From contig QIKE01000042.1 in NCBI GenBank assembly GCA_003232915.1, positions 1 to 32,761 of the forward strand: a DNA stretch of 32,761 bases. Direction: 5' to 3'. Positions 1 to 8,918 of this stretch are shown here, piece by piece. Below the pieces are notes generated by a model. It was given only the letters and a program-made list of their open reading frames with translations, was not told the DNA's origin and did not search any database. The position numbers and the translations under genes are program-made. The DNA comes from Bacteroidota bacterium (GTDB taxonomy: Bacteria; Bacteroidota; Bacteroidia; Bacteroidales; F082). Each line of letters starts with the position of its first letter. Position 1 is the first letter of the stretch.

Positions 1-144
1 CGTTCCTTCGTCTCTTCGTTCCTTCGTCTCTTCGTTCCTTCGTCTCTTCGTTCCTTCGTCTCTTCGTTCCTTCGTCTCTTCGTTCCTTCGTTCCTTCGTC
101 TCTTCGTTCCTTCGTTCCTTCGTCTCTTCGTCTCTTCGTCTCTT
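1..144. repeat. Octamer tandem repeat: 18 units of CGTTCCTT (A) / CGTCTCTT (B)
   Basis: Direct reading gives ABABABABABAABAABBB, 18 x 8 bp = 144 bp, ending at position 144. It starts at the window edge, so it may extend further left. Confidence 0.95.
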
Positions 145-146
145 TT

Positions 147-303
147 GCGGCAGGGATGGTAGTGGCAGCGAGGTGTGGACAAAGCGGAATGGAGGCTGGC
201 GGAGGCAGGGCGACCTAAGAAGCCCCTGAAAACGCCATAGCCGACACCGCTTTGGCCATACCGACTAAAACGGACAGCCCGTGTAGGCTTGTGGGGAGGC
301 CGC
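147..303. ncRNA. Candidate structured non-coding RNA or dispersed structured repeat
   Basis: GC-rich block without an ORF in an AT-rich region. Hand-found nested helices: 147-151/299-303; 172-187/247-262 (16 positions, one G.U and one A.G mismatch); 194-201/233-242 (2-nt bulge); 206-210/224-228; and hairpin 274-279/286-292. Transcription and strand are unknown. Confidence 0.45.
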
Positions 304-370
304 CCAAAAAATATAACTTCCCATTGTTCAGGTGGGTAGCATCTTCAAATTTCCTTTAGATTTTATCCTT

Positions 371-378
371 TATCTTTG
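371..378 (+). promoter_or_regulatory. Bacteroidetes-type -7 element TAnnTTTG (TATCTTTG)
   Basis: TATCTTTG lies 18 nt upstream of the ATG at 397 of the decayed response regulator. Confidence 0.35.
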
Positions 379-396
379 TCTTCAACTATTTCGGAG

Positions 397-1059
397 ATGA
401 AAATACTCATTGTAGAAGATGAAAAAAGCCTGCTGGACACACTGGCAGCTTTTCTGCCAGGGGAGGGTTTTGTGTGCGAAATGGCTGAATCTTACTTTGC
501 TGCGGAGGACAAACTCGCGGCTTTCGACTACGACATTATCATTCTGGACATTACCCTTCCTGATAGTAACGGGTTGGATTTGCTTCAAAAAATCAAGATT
601 TCGGACAATGACGCCGGCATTCTGATTGTCTCGGCACGCAATTCATTAGACGATAAGTTAAAAGGCCTTGACCTCGGAGCTGATGATTATATTACCAAGC
701 CGTTTCACCTTTCGGAACTCAACTCCAGAATCCGTGCGGTTTTGCGGAAAAGAAAATTCAATGGCATGAAAGAGCTTGCTTTCAGGGAGTTGAGGTTACT
801 GCCAGAGCAAAGGTAGGCATTTGTGGGAGATAAAAAGCTGCAGCTTACGCCAAAAGAGTATGATTTGTTACTCTATTATGTGGTTAACAAAAACCGTGTT
901 CTTACGCGGCAGTCTATTGCAGAGCATTTGTGGGGCGATTATATGGATATGGCCAATCGGTTCGATTTTGTCTATACCCATCTGAACAATCTACGCAAAA
1001 AAATCAGATAGTCAGGCGGCAGCAATTACATAAAAACCGTTTATGGGATTGGCTACTAA
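397..1059 (+). pseudogene. OmpR-family response regulator, interrupted by in-frame stops
   Basis: Receiver domain MKILIVEDEKSLLDTL...DYDIIILDITLPDSNG...GADDYITKPF plus winged helix LTPKEYDLLLYYVVNKNRVLTRQSIAEHLWGD...THLNNLRKKIR(*)SGGSNYIKTVYGIGY. In-frame TAG at 814-816 and at 1009-1011. Confidence 0.85.
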
Positions 1060-1069
1060 TGGAGACGGA

Positions 1070-2315
1070 ATGAGATTACTCAAAAAAATAAACCGGAGTT
1101 ATCTATTCAGCTCTACCATTGTGTTAATTATAGGATTGCTGGCTTTTTATTTTCTCATCAAGCACATTGCCTCACGGGAAAGTGTTGAGGGTCTGCATGC
1201 CAGCGAAATCCGCATTGTTCACGAACTTAGGCAAAATAAGACGGTTCTTCGCCTTTATCCTTTAATAGAAGTGGAACAAACGCAGAAGACGGGACCTGAA
1301 TTTGTGAAAGACACAACTATTTTTGATCCCATCGAAGGTGAAGATGAAGTTTTTAAAGAGTTGAACACTTTCTGGGAAGTAAACGGTAAAGACTATCACA
1401 TTACCATCATGGCACTGAGTGTGGAGAAAGAGGGTATTGCGATGACTATTTTTCTCAGCATTAAGGCGATTTTTTGCTGCTGATCTGCGTGCTTTATTTT
1501 ATCAACAAAGGTGTTACTTCCACCGTATGGCGTCCTTTTTATTAAAACCTGAACATCCTTAAAAACTTTTCTCTTGTGGAAAATCAGGTAATTTCTTTTC
1601 GGAAGACAGGAATCACGGAATTTGATGAACTCAATGAAGTCATTATTAAACTTACCGAAAGAATATTCTCCGATTATCTGAGTCTGAAAGAGTTCACCGA
1701 AAATGCTTCGCATGAAATTCAAACGCCTTTATGGGTTATTTTAATGAATCTTGAAGAGGTTCTTCAAAAAAATCTTCCCGAAGAGTAACTGACAAAAATT
1801 TATTACACTTACTAAACGGCCAAACGGCCTTTGACGTTAAACCAACATTTGATTTTACTTACCAAAATTGAAAACAAGCAATTTGCCGTTAGAGAAATTT
1901 TTCTCAACAGAATCATACAAAACAAATTAGAGGCGCTCAAGCCGCTCATCGAAAGTGCAAACCTACATGCTCGGTTTGAAGATCATGAAGTTTTCTCTAT
2001 TAAAATGCTTAAAGCGCTGGCGGAGATTTTGGTTAACAACTTGCTTTCCAATGCCATCAGGCACAACTACAAAGGTGGAAATATCCGAAAAAAAATTTCC
2101 CGTAACGGTCTTGAAATTTGCAATACGGGCAAAGAGGAGCCACTCTCCGGATAGGAAATTTTTAACCATTTTGTGAAAAAAGAATCTCGGGGACCATAGC
2201 TTGGACTGGCTATAATAAAACGCATTTGCGATACCCACGCTGGAGATAAACTATTTGTTTTTAGAAGGTATGCATTGTTTCCACATGACGAAATGAAAAA
2301 AAGTAACAGGCATTG
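1070..2315 (+). pseudogene. Sensor histidine kinase, frameshifted and with multiple stops
   Basis: TM segment and sensor region (1070-1483), DHp-like ENASHEIQTPLWVILMNLEEVL (1576-1788), N-box-like LVNNLLSNAIRHNYKGGN (1831-2154), then residual LGLAIIKRICDTH further downstream. Fragments are in different frames or separated by stops. The 3' limit is approximate. Confidence 0.8.
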
Positions 2316-2559
2316 ACTTAGGTTTTACCTTGGGTTTAAGGCGTTTTACAAAATGTATAAATTTGTCCCGTTTTAAGTATAAAAGCACGAATAATCACAA
2401 CAAAATCAGTATAAAACATACCGCTATTGTTTTGTTGTGGCTGATTTAATATTTCCCCTTACATCCGTAGCTAAGTTATTAACAAAGCATAAAAGTACAA
2501 AAATTAGTGGAAGGCGTCAGTCCTTTTTCAGGAATTTCTTTTGTGAATAAGATGTTTGA

Positions 2560-3471
2560 CAATTCAGGGCTTAGTAATTTGATAGACAACGAATCAGGAA
2601 TAATGGGCAAGTTGGTTGGCTATAGTTTCTTCCTTAGAACTCTCCACTTTTTCTTTGTGGACGCGATGCAAGGGTTTTAAGATACGAATATGTTCTTTTT
2701 CAACGCCAATTGCTTCACAAATTATATCAATTTTACCATAGTCCACCACCGAGTCTTGTCCACCGGTCATTCCACAGTAGCCGCACTATCAAGTAGCAGA
2801 ACCGTAAGCACTTTACGATTAACGGCATCTAAAAGATCTGTCATCTCCGGAATGGGTAAAAGTAGAATCGCCTATAGCAGCAACGGCAAGTACAAATCAG
2901 GTTTCGGTAGTACCAATCGCCATAGTTATTGATGCTCCCATATCCCCCCAAATATTTATTGAATAGAGAGGTGGCCAAAGCACTTAGTGTATAACAACCG
3001 ATGTCGGCCAAAATACGACCTTTCGAATAATCATTCATTACTGCGTTAATTGCTCCAAACGAATCCCAATGAGAACAACCAATACACAACAAAGGAGGTA
3101 GTGCTTTAAGGACGGAAGGAATGGGAAAACATTGCAGGTTTCCAAACCAAGTGCTTTGGCAACGATGTTTTGATTGAGTTCGTAAGAAATAGAAATGGCA
3201 CCGTCCATACGTCTTTTGAAAGTTTTTCCATTGTCAAGATAACCGCTAATAAGTCTTCAATAATAAGATATCCCTCTTCGATAATGAGTAACTCGTCCAC
3301 CTCATCATAAATATTTTTCACTATTTCTGTAGGTAAGGGATATTGATTGGCTTCGATTAGAGGATAAATCAATAGCTTGTATTTGTAATTCTCCATAAGA
3401 TAATTATATGCCAAACTACAAGCAGTAATGCCCAAATTTTTATTTTTTCCCGGAAAATAGCGGTTATACAC
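2560..3471 (-). pseudogene. Indolepyruvate ferredoxin oxidoreductase alpha subunit (IorA-like) relic, N-terminus missing
   Basis: Minus-strand fragments: NLGITACSLAYNYLMENY...YPLPTEIVKNIYDEVDELLIIEEGYLIIEDLL; CIGCSHWDSFGAINAVMNDYSKGRILADIGCYTLSAL; VDYGKIDIICEAIGVEKEHIRILKPLHRVHKEKV. They resemble successive parts of IorA but lie in different frames. Confidence 0.7.
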
Positions 3472-3581
3472 AACTTTAGGGTATATTCTTCAAATGCTAC
3501 TTATTTGGACAATAAAGTATTGAAATGTTTACGCGCAATTAGATGAGTAAAATAAAAATATTTAATAATAAGGAGCCAATT

Positions 3582-5042
3582 TTACCTCACAATTAATTTT
3601 CCTTTGAAAACGGTACCATCATCCTTCGACACAAAATGATAAAAATAAGTGCCGGCTGACAGCCAATTGCGATGAAAAACAAATTTGTGTCCTTCAACTT
3701 TATTGCGTTGCAACAACTGTCCGTTTATATTATACAAGTCGAAGACAAAATTCTTGGAGAATGACTTTTCAATTTTAAAAGTGGCGGTACAATTCATCGG
3801 GTTGGGATAACAAAGCAGTTTTGCAATACTGTCGGAGGGATTTAAGCCTTCGAAAATGTCAACTTTACCATCAGGTAATAATTTTAGAAAATAGGCATCT
3901 TTTTTTCCGTTTCCAAAACTTTCGGTACTTCCAGCAATGGCACAACCTCCATCGACGGTTATAACAAGGCTTTCGCCAAAATCGTTACCACTTCCTCCAA
4001 TAGTTTCGCTCCAAATTTCGTTGCCGTCGCTATCGGTTTTAACAACATAAACATCTACCGAGCCATCGGTACCGAAACTTTTCGAACTCCCCAAAAGATA
4101 TAAATTCCCCGCTTGGTTTTTTGCAATGGATTTGCCATATTCGAAATCGGAACCGCCAAAACTTTTGTGCCATTGTTCTTCGCCGTCTTCATTGGTTTTT
4201 ATTAGCAACATATCAAAGCTACCATGCCCATAACTTTGGCTTGAACCAAGCAAATAATATCCTCCGTCTGCAGCGGCACAAAGGCTGTAACCAAAATCGT
4301 GTTGATTTTTACCATACAGTTTTTTCCAAATTTGAGTTCCCTGATCATCAATTTTTATTAACATAATATCGGCATCATGCGATTGAAAATCAGCGTGCAC
4401 ATCATCAAAAAAACCGTTTTTCGAGCCGATAAAAACATAACCGTCGTTACCGGTGCTCCGAATTATTTGAAAAGCATAGTCGTTATATTCGTCCCAATAC
4501 GACCGAACCCATTGCTGCTGCTGCGAAGCATCTATTTTCAGCAAATAAACATCACCTTTAGGATTTGTCCGGCGCGAATGGCCGAGAACAAGATATCCCC
4601 CATCATCGGTTGGCAGAACATCGAAACCGTTATCTCTTTTCATTGTACCGAAAAACTTTCCCCAAATAATACAGCCGCATTTATCAGTATGCATCAAATA
4701 AATGTCGAGACCTCCCGGTCCGTAATCCCAAGCATCGCCCACAAAAACAAAACCACTGTCGGTAGCAATTACTTTTCTAAAAAAATCCTGATGCAGCCAA
4801 CCGTAAGTTTTTTCGATTAACAGTTGACCTCCCGAATCAAGTTTGATAAAATAAAAATCGTTACTGCCTGCTCCCATACTTCTTGTTGAACCGGCAATAG
4901 CATATCCACCTTCAGGGGTAGTGCAAATACTCAAACCCACATCATTGTCACTTCCACCAAAAGTTTCGCCGGGATAACCTTGGGAAAACAAACCTGTAGT
5001 ACTAAAAGCAAACCATAAGCAAAAAACAAGTGTTTTCATCAC
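3582..5042 (-). CDS. Secreted seven-repeat (predicted beta-propeller) protein with T9SS type A C-terminal sorting domain
   Basis: N-terminal signal peptide (MMKTLVFCLWFAFSTTGLFSQG). Seven repeats of the type (Y/F/I)GG..ND.G.S...T.DGGY.I.GS..S.G.G..D.Y.IK.D..G. C-terminal CYPNPMNCTATFKIEKSFSKNFVFDLYNINGQLLQ...LSAGTYFYHFVSKDDGTVFKGKLIVR. Confidence 0.85.
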   Translation of the reverse strand: MMKTLVFCLWFAFSTTGLFSQGYPGETFGGSDNDVGLSICTTPEGGYAIAGSTRSMGAGSNDFYFIKLDSGGQLLIEKTYGWLHQDFFRKVIATDSGFVFVGDAWDYGPGGLDIYLMHTDKCGCIIWGKFFGTMKRDNGFDVLPTDDGGYLVLGHSRRTNPKGDVYLLKIDASQQQQWVRSYWDEYNDYAFQIIRSTGNDGYVFIGSKNGFFDDVHADFQSHDADIMLIKIDDQGTQIWKKLYGKNQHDFGYSLCAAADGGYYLLGSSQSYGHGSFDMLLIKTNEDGEEQWHKSFGGSDFEYGKSIAKNQAGNLYLLGSSKSFGTDGSVDVYVVKTDSDGNEIWSETIGGSGNDFGESLVITVDGGCAIAGSTESFGNGKKDAYFLKLLPDGKVDIFEGLNPSDSIAKLLCYPNPMNCTATFKIEKSFSKNFVFDLYNINGQLLQRNKVEGHKFVFHRNWLSAGTYFYHFVSKDDGTVFKGKLIVR

Positions 5043-5054
5043 GTAACTTTACTG

Positions 5055-5062
5055 CAAAGTTA
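5055..5062 (-). promoter_or_regulatory. TAnnTTTG -7 element (TAACTTTG) upstream of the T9SS protein
   Basis: Plus strand reads caaagtta 13 nt upstream of the start codon (ATG at 5042). Confidence 0.4.
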
Positions 5063-5147
5063 GATATTTAACAGGATTCATTCTACATTTGTGAAAAAAA
5101 CTTGATAAAATTATTTTTAAACTGCTTTTACCACCGCTTTCCTTTGG

Positions 5148-5155
5148 TATATTTG
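5148..5155 (+). promoter_or_regulatory. TAnnTTTG -7 element (TATATTTG) upstream of purL
   Basis: TATATTTG about 28 nt upstream of the ATG at 5184. Confidence 0.45.
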
Positions 5156-5183
5156 CAGCGTTGATCACACAAATATATATATT

Positions 5184-8100
5184 ATGATTTATTTTTATTC
5201 CGCTGATGAACAGCTATTTTACCTTATTTTATCCGAAGAAAAATTACGGGTTTCCACGCATAAAAAGCTGCAATGGCTTTTTGGAAATGCCAGTTTGTAT
5301 CAAGGGGAAAAAATGGAAGGTGTTTTCGTTGGTCCGCGCAAAGAAATGGTTACTCCTTGGAGTACCAATGCTGTGGAAATTACAGGGAACATGAGTATCA
5401 ACGGTATTGTTCGTATCGAAAAATTCCGGAAGGCCAAAACGGCAACTGTCGAATTCGACCCTATGCTTGAACAACTTTACACAAATATCGACCAACATAC
5501 TTTTGATTTGGACATTGCTCCCGAGCCGGTCAAATACGTTAAAAATATAGCAGCATATAACGTGAGCGAAGGCCTTGCCATGAGCCACGACGAGGTAATT
5601 TACCTCGAAAGCATCAGCAAAAAAATCAATCGTTTGCTCACCGATTCCGAAATTTATGGCTTTGCACAAATCAATTCCGAGCACTGTCGCCATAAAGTAT
5701 TTAATGGCAAATTTATTATCGACGGCAAAGAAATGCCAGAGAGCCTGTTTGCTTTGATTAAGAAAACCTCAAAAATCAACCGCAATAAAATTGTTTCGGC
5801 TTATACTGATAATGTGGCTTTTATAGCAGGTCCTAAAATCAAACAATTTTCCCCCAAACAGCAAGATAAAGCCGATTATTTTGTTATTAAAGAGATCGGC
5901 AGTGTATTGTCGCTCAAAGCTGAAACACACAATTTTCCCACTACCGTAGAACCCTTCAATGGAGCGGCCACGGGTAGTGGAGGCGAAATACGCGACCGTA
6001 TGGCCGGTGGAAAAGGCAGTATTCCACTTGCAGGAACAGCGGTATATATGACTTCTTATCCTCGCCTTCCAGGCATTCGTGAGTGGACCAAAGCTGTTCC
6101 CAAACGCAAGTGGCTGTATCATAATCCTACCGACATACTTATCAAAGCTTCTAACGGAGCTTCCGACTTTGGAAATAAATTTGGGCAACCCTTAATTAAC
6201 GGTAGCTTACTAACTTTTGAACATGCTGAAAACGGAAAAACTTTCGGCTTTGATAAGGTGATTATGCAAGCAGGCGGTATAGGTTATGCCAACGAAACCG
6301 ACAGCTTGAAAGACGTCCCCGAAGAAGGCGACATTATTATTGTATTGGGTGGTGACAATTATCGTATCGGCATGGGAGGCGGAACTGTATCGTCGGTAGC
6401 CACAGGCGAATACGGCCAAAATATCGAACTAAATGCCGTACAACGCGCCAATCCCGAGATGCAAAAACGGGCAGCTAACACCATAAGGGCTTTAACCGAA
6501 TCGCACAAAAACCCCATCGTTTCTATTCACGATCATGGCGCAGGCGGCCATCTCAATAGCCTTTCAGAACTTGTGGAAACGACAGGAGCAGTAATTGAAA
6601 TAGGAAAATTACCACTCGGCGACCCCACCTTGTCGATAAAAGAAATTCTTGGCAACGAATCGCAAGAACGAATGGGAATAGTGGTGAAAGAAAAACACCT
6701 CCCGCTCATCGAAAAAATTGCCGCACGCGAACGCTCTCCACTTTATAAAGTAGGAAAAGTAAAAAATAACCATCGTCTTATTATAGAAGACGTAGAAGGT
6801 AATTGCCCTGTTGACTTACAGCTCGAAGTGCTTTTTGGCAAACCACCCAAAACCGTTTTGAAAGATAGGACGCAAAAAACTACATTTTCGAAAATTGTTT
6901 ACAACACTTCAAATTTTGAAGAATACTTGACGCGCGTTTTACAACTCGAAGCCGTAGCTTGTAAAGATTGGTTGACAAATAAAGTAGACCGTTCGGTAAG
7001 CGGTAGGGTAGCTATGCAACAATGTACGGGACCTTTGCAGTTGCCACTTAACAACTTAGGGATATCAACCCTTGATTACGATGGCAAAAAAGGTATTGCC
7101 ACCGCATTAGGACACGCACCGGTGAGCGGGTTAATCGACGCCGAAAAAGGCTCACGCCTCGCTGTTGCCGAAGCACTTACCAACTTACTTTGGACGCCTA
7201 TCGAAGGACGATTGAAAGGAGTTTCGCTAAGCGCTAACTGGATGTGGCCTGCAAAAAACGAAGGCGAAAATGCCCGTTTGTATGCTGCCGTAAAAGCGCT
7301 AAGCGATTTCGTCATCAAACTCGGTATCAACATTCCTACAGGAAAAGATTCGCTGTCGATGACACAGAAATATCACACGGGGGATGTGGTTTTTGCTCCT
7401 GGAACAGTGATTATTTCGGCTGTGGGCGAAGTGATTGATGTGCGCAAAAGTTTAAGCCCTGCAATAAAAACTCTTGCCGGAACAAAACTGATTTTTATTG
7501 ACTTTTCGGGTGTCTCGCCAGCTCTCGGGGGAAGTAGTTTCGCCCAAAGCCTAAACAAAATAGGCACCACCGCTCCCGATGTAGCCGATGCCAAATATTT
7601 TGCCGGCCTGTTTGATACCGTTCAAAACCTTATTGCCAATGAAAAAATTCTTGCAGGACATGATATCTCGGCAGGCGGTCTTATCACCACACTACTCGAA
7701 ATGAATTTTGCCAATTGCAATTACGGCATGAATATCCGGCTTGATTCTTTTCCCGAAAAAGATTTTATCAAATTGATGTTCTGTGAAAATCCAGGAATTA
7801 TTATTCAAGTGGAAAACGCTGAAGAAGTAATTGAAATTTTGAAAAATGCCGGTGCCTCTTATTATGAAATAGGAGAAGTTATCGCTGAATGTTACTTGAA
7901 CATTACACATCATAACCAACATTATTCGCTCAGTTTGCCGCACTACCGCAATATCTGGTTCGAAACGTCATACCAACTCGACCGAAAGCAGTCGGGTGAA
8001 AAACATGCGCACCTGCGGTTTGAAAATTATAAAAAACAAGATTTAAAATACCATTTTTATAAATTTTTTACAGGCAAAGCCAAAGACTACCATATTGACA

Positions 8101-8882
8101 TACAGCGGACAAAACCTTCCGGAATAAAAGCCGCCATCATTCGCGAAAAAGGAGTTAACGGCGGCCGCGAAATGGCTTATGCACTCTATCTTGCCGGTTT
8201 CGATGTAAAAGACGTGCATATGACAGACCTGATTTCGGGCAACGAAACTCTTGAAGATATACATTTTATTGTTTTTGTAGGTGGCTTTTCCAACTCCGAT
8301 GTTTTAGGTTCGGCAAAAGGTTGGGCCGGTGCATTTTTATACAACCCAAAAGCAAAAAACGCACTTGATAATTTTTATAAAAGAACCGATAGTTTAAGTC
8401 TTGGGGTATGCAACGGCTGCCAGCTGATGGTGGAATTGGGACTTATTTATCCTGAGCATCCCGAAAAACCCAAAATGCTATATAACGATTCGGGAAAATT
8501 CGAATCGGGATTTATTAATGTGGAAATTAGAGACACCAACTCGGTGATGTTGAGTAGTTTGGCAGGTTCGCGTCTTGGCGTATGGATAGCTCATAGCGAA
8601 GGAAAATTCAACTTTCCGTATTATTCCGACAAATACAACATACCTATGTCTTATAGTTACAATGAATATCCTGGCAATCCCAATGGCTCCGAGTGGAATA
8701 CCGCTGCTATCTGTTCCAGCGATGGCCGCCACCTTGCGATGATGCCTCATCTCGAAAGATCATTTTTACCTTGGCAATGGCCTTATTATCCCGAAAACCG
8801 GCCTGACGATGAAGTAACACCGTGGATAGAGGCTTTTGTAAATGCTAGGCGGCAGATTGAAAAAATATTAGTTAATTATTAA
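5184..8882 (+). CDS. purL: Phosphoribosylformylglycinamidine synthase (single-chain FGAM synthase)
   Basis: 1232 aa. Motifs FAQINSEHCRHKVFNG, LKAETHNFPTTVEPFNGAATGSGGEIRD, HDHGAGGHLNSLSELVE; C-terminal glutaminase region LGVCNGCQLMVELGL and HSEGKFNF. Confidence 0.97.
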   Translation: MIYFYSADEQLFYLILSEEKLRVSTHKKLQWLFGNASLYQGEKMEGVFVGPRKEMVTPWSTNAVEITGNMSINGIVRIEKFRKAKTATVEFDPMLEQLYTNIDQHTFDLDIAPEPVKYVKNIAAYNVSEGLAMSHDEVIYLESISKKINRLLTDSEIYGFAQINSEHCRHKVFNGKFIIDGKEMPESLFALIKKTSKINRNKIVSAYTDNVAFIAGPKIKQFSPKQQDKADYFVIKEIGSVLSLKAETHNFPTTVEPFNGAATGSGGEIRDRMAGGKGSIPLAGTAVYMTSYPRLPGIREWTKAVPKRKWLYHNPTDILIKASNGASDFGNKFGQPLINGSLLTFEHAENGKTFGFDKVIMQAGGIGYANETDSLKDVPEEGDIIIVLGGDNYRIGMGGGTVSSVATGEYGQNIELNAVQRANPEMQKRAANTIRALTESHKNPIVSIHDHGAGGHLNSLSELVETTGAVIEIGKLPLGDPTLSIKEILGNESQERMGIVVKEKHLPLIEKIAARERSPLYKVGKVKNNHRLIIEDVEGNCPVDLQLEVLFGKPPKTVLKDRTQKTTFSKIVYNTSNFEEYLTRVLQLEAVACKDWLTNKVDRSVSGRVAMQQCTGPLQLPLNNLGISTLDYDGKKGIATALGHAPVSGLIDAEKGSRLAVAEALTNLLWTPIEGRLKGVSLSANWMWPAKNEGENARLYAAVKALSDFVIKLGINIPTGKDSLSMTQKYHTGDVVFAPGTVIISAVGEVIDVRKSLSPAIKTLAGTKLIFIDFSGVSPALGGSSFAQSLNKIGTTAPDVADAKYFAGLFDTVQNLIANEKILAGHDISAGGLITTLLEMNFANCNYGMNIRLDSFPEKDFIKLMFCENPGIIIQVENAEEVIEILKNAGASYYEIGEVIAECYLNITHHNQHYSLSLPHYRNIWFETSYQLDRKQSGEKHAHLRFENYKKQDLKYHFYKFFTGKAKDYHIDIQRTKPSGIKAAIIREKGVNGGREMAYALYLAGFDVKDVHMTDLISGNETLEDIHFIVFVGGFSNSDVLGSAKGWAGAFLYNPKAKNALDNFYKRTDSLSLGVCNGCQLMVELGLIYPEHPEKPKMLYNDSGKFESGFINVEIRDTNSVMLSSLAGSRLGVWIAHSEGKFNFPYYSDKYNIPMSYSYNEYPGNPNGSEWNTAAICSSDGRHLAMMPHLERSFLPWQWPYYPENRPDDEVTPWIEAFVNARRQIEKILVNY

Positions 8883-8918
8883 CGCTTGCAATTTTGTAAT
8901 CACTGAAAATACCGGATA

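Noticed and set aside
1-144. Coding repeat (e.g. adhesin)
   Set aside because: An 8-bp period changes frame each unit and no ORF in the supplied track covers the array.
397-1059. TAG stop-codon reassignment or readthrough in the response regulator
   Set aside because: The adjacent kinase carries TAA, TAG and frameshift lesions together, and intact genes in the window need no TAG readthrough. Decay is simpler.
3106-3471. Intact 121-aa gene
   Set aside because: Reads as an internal IorA segment; adjoining IorA segments occur in other frames. Part of a relic.
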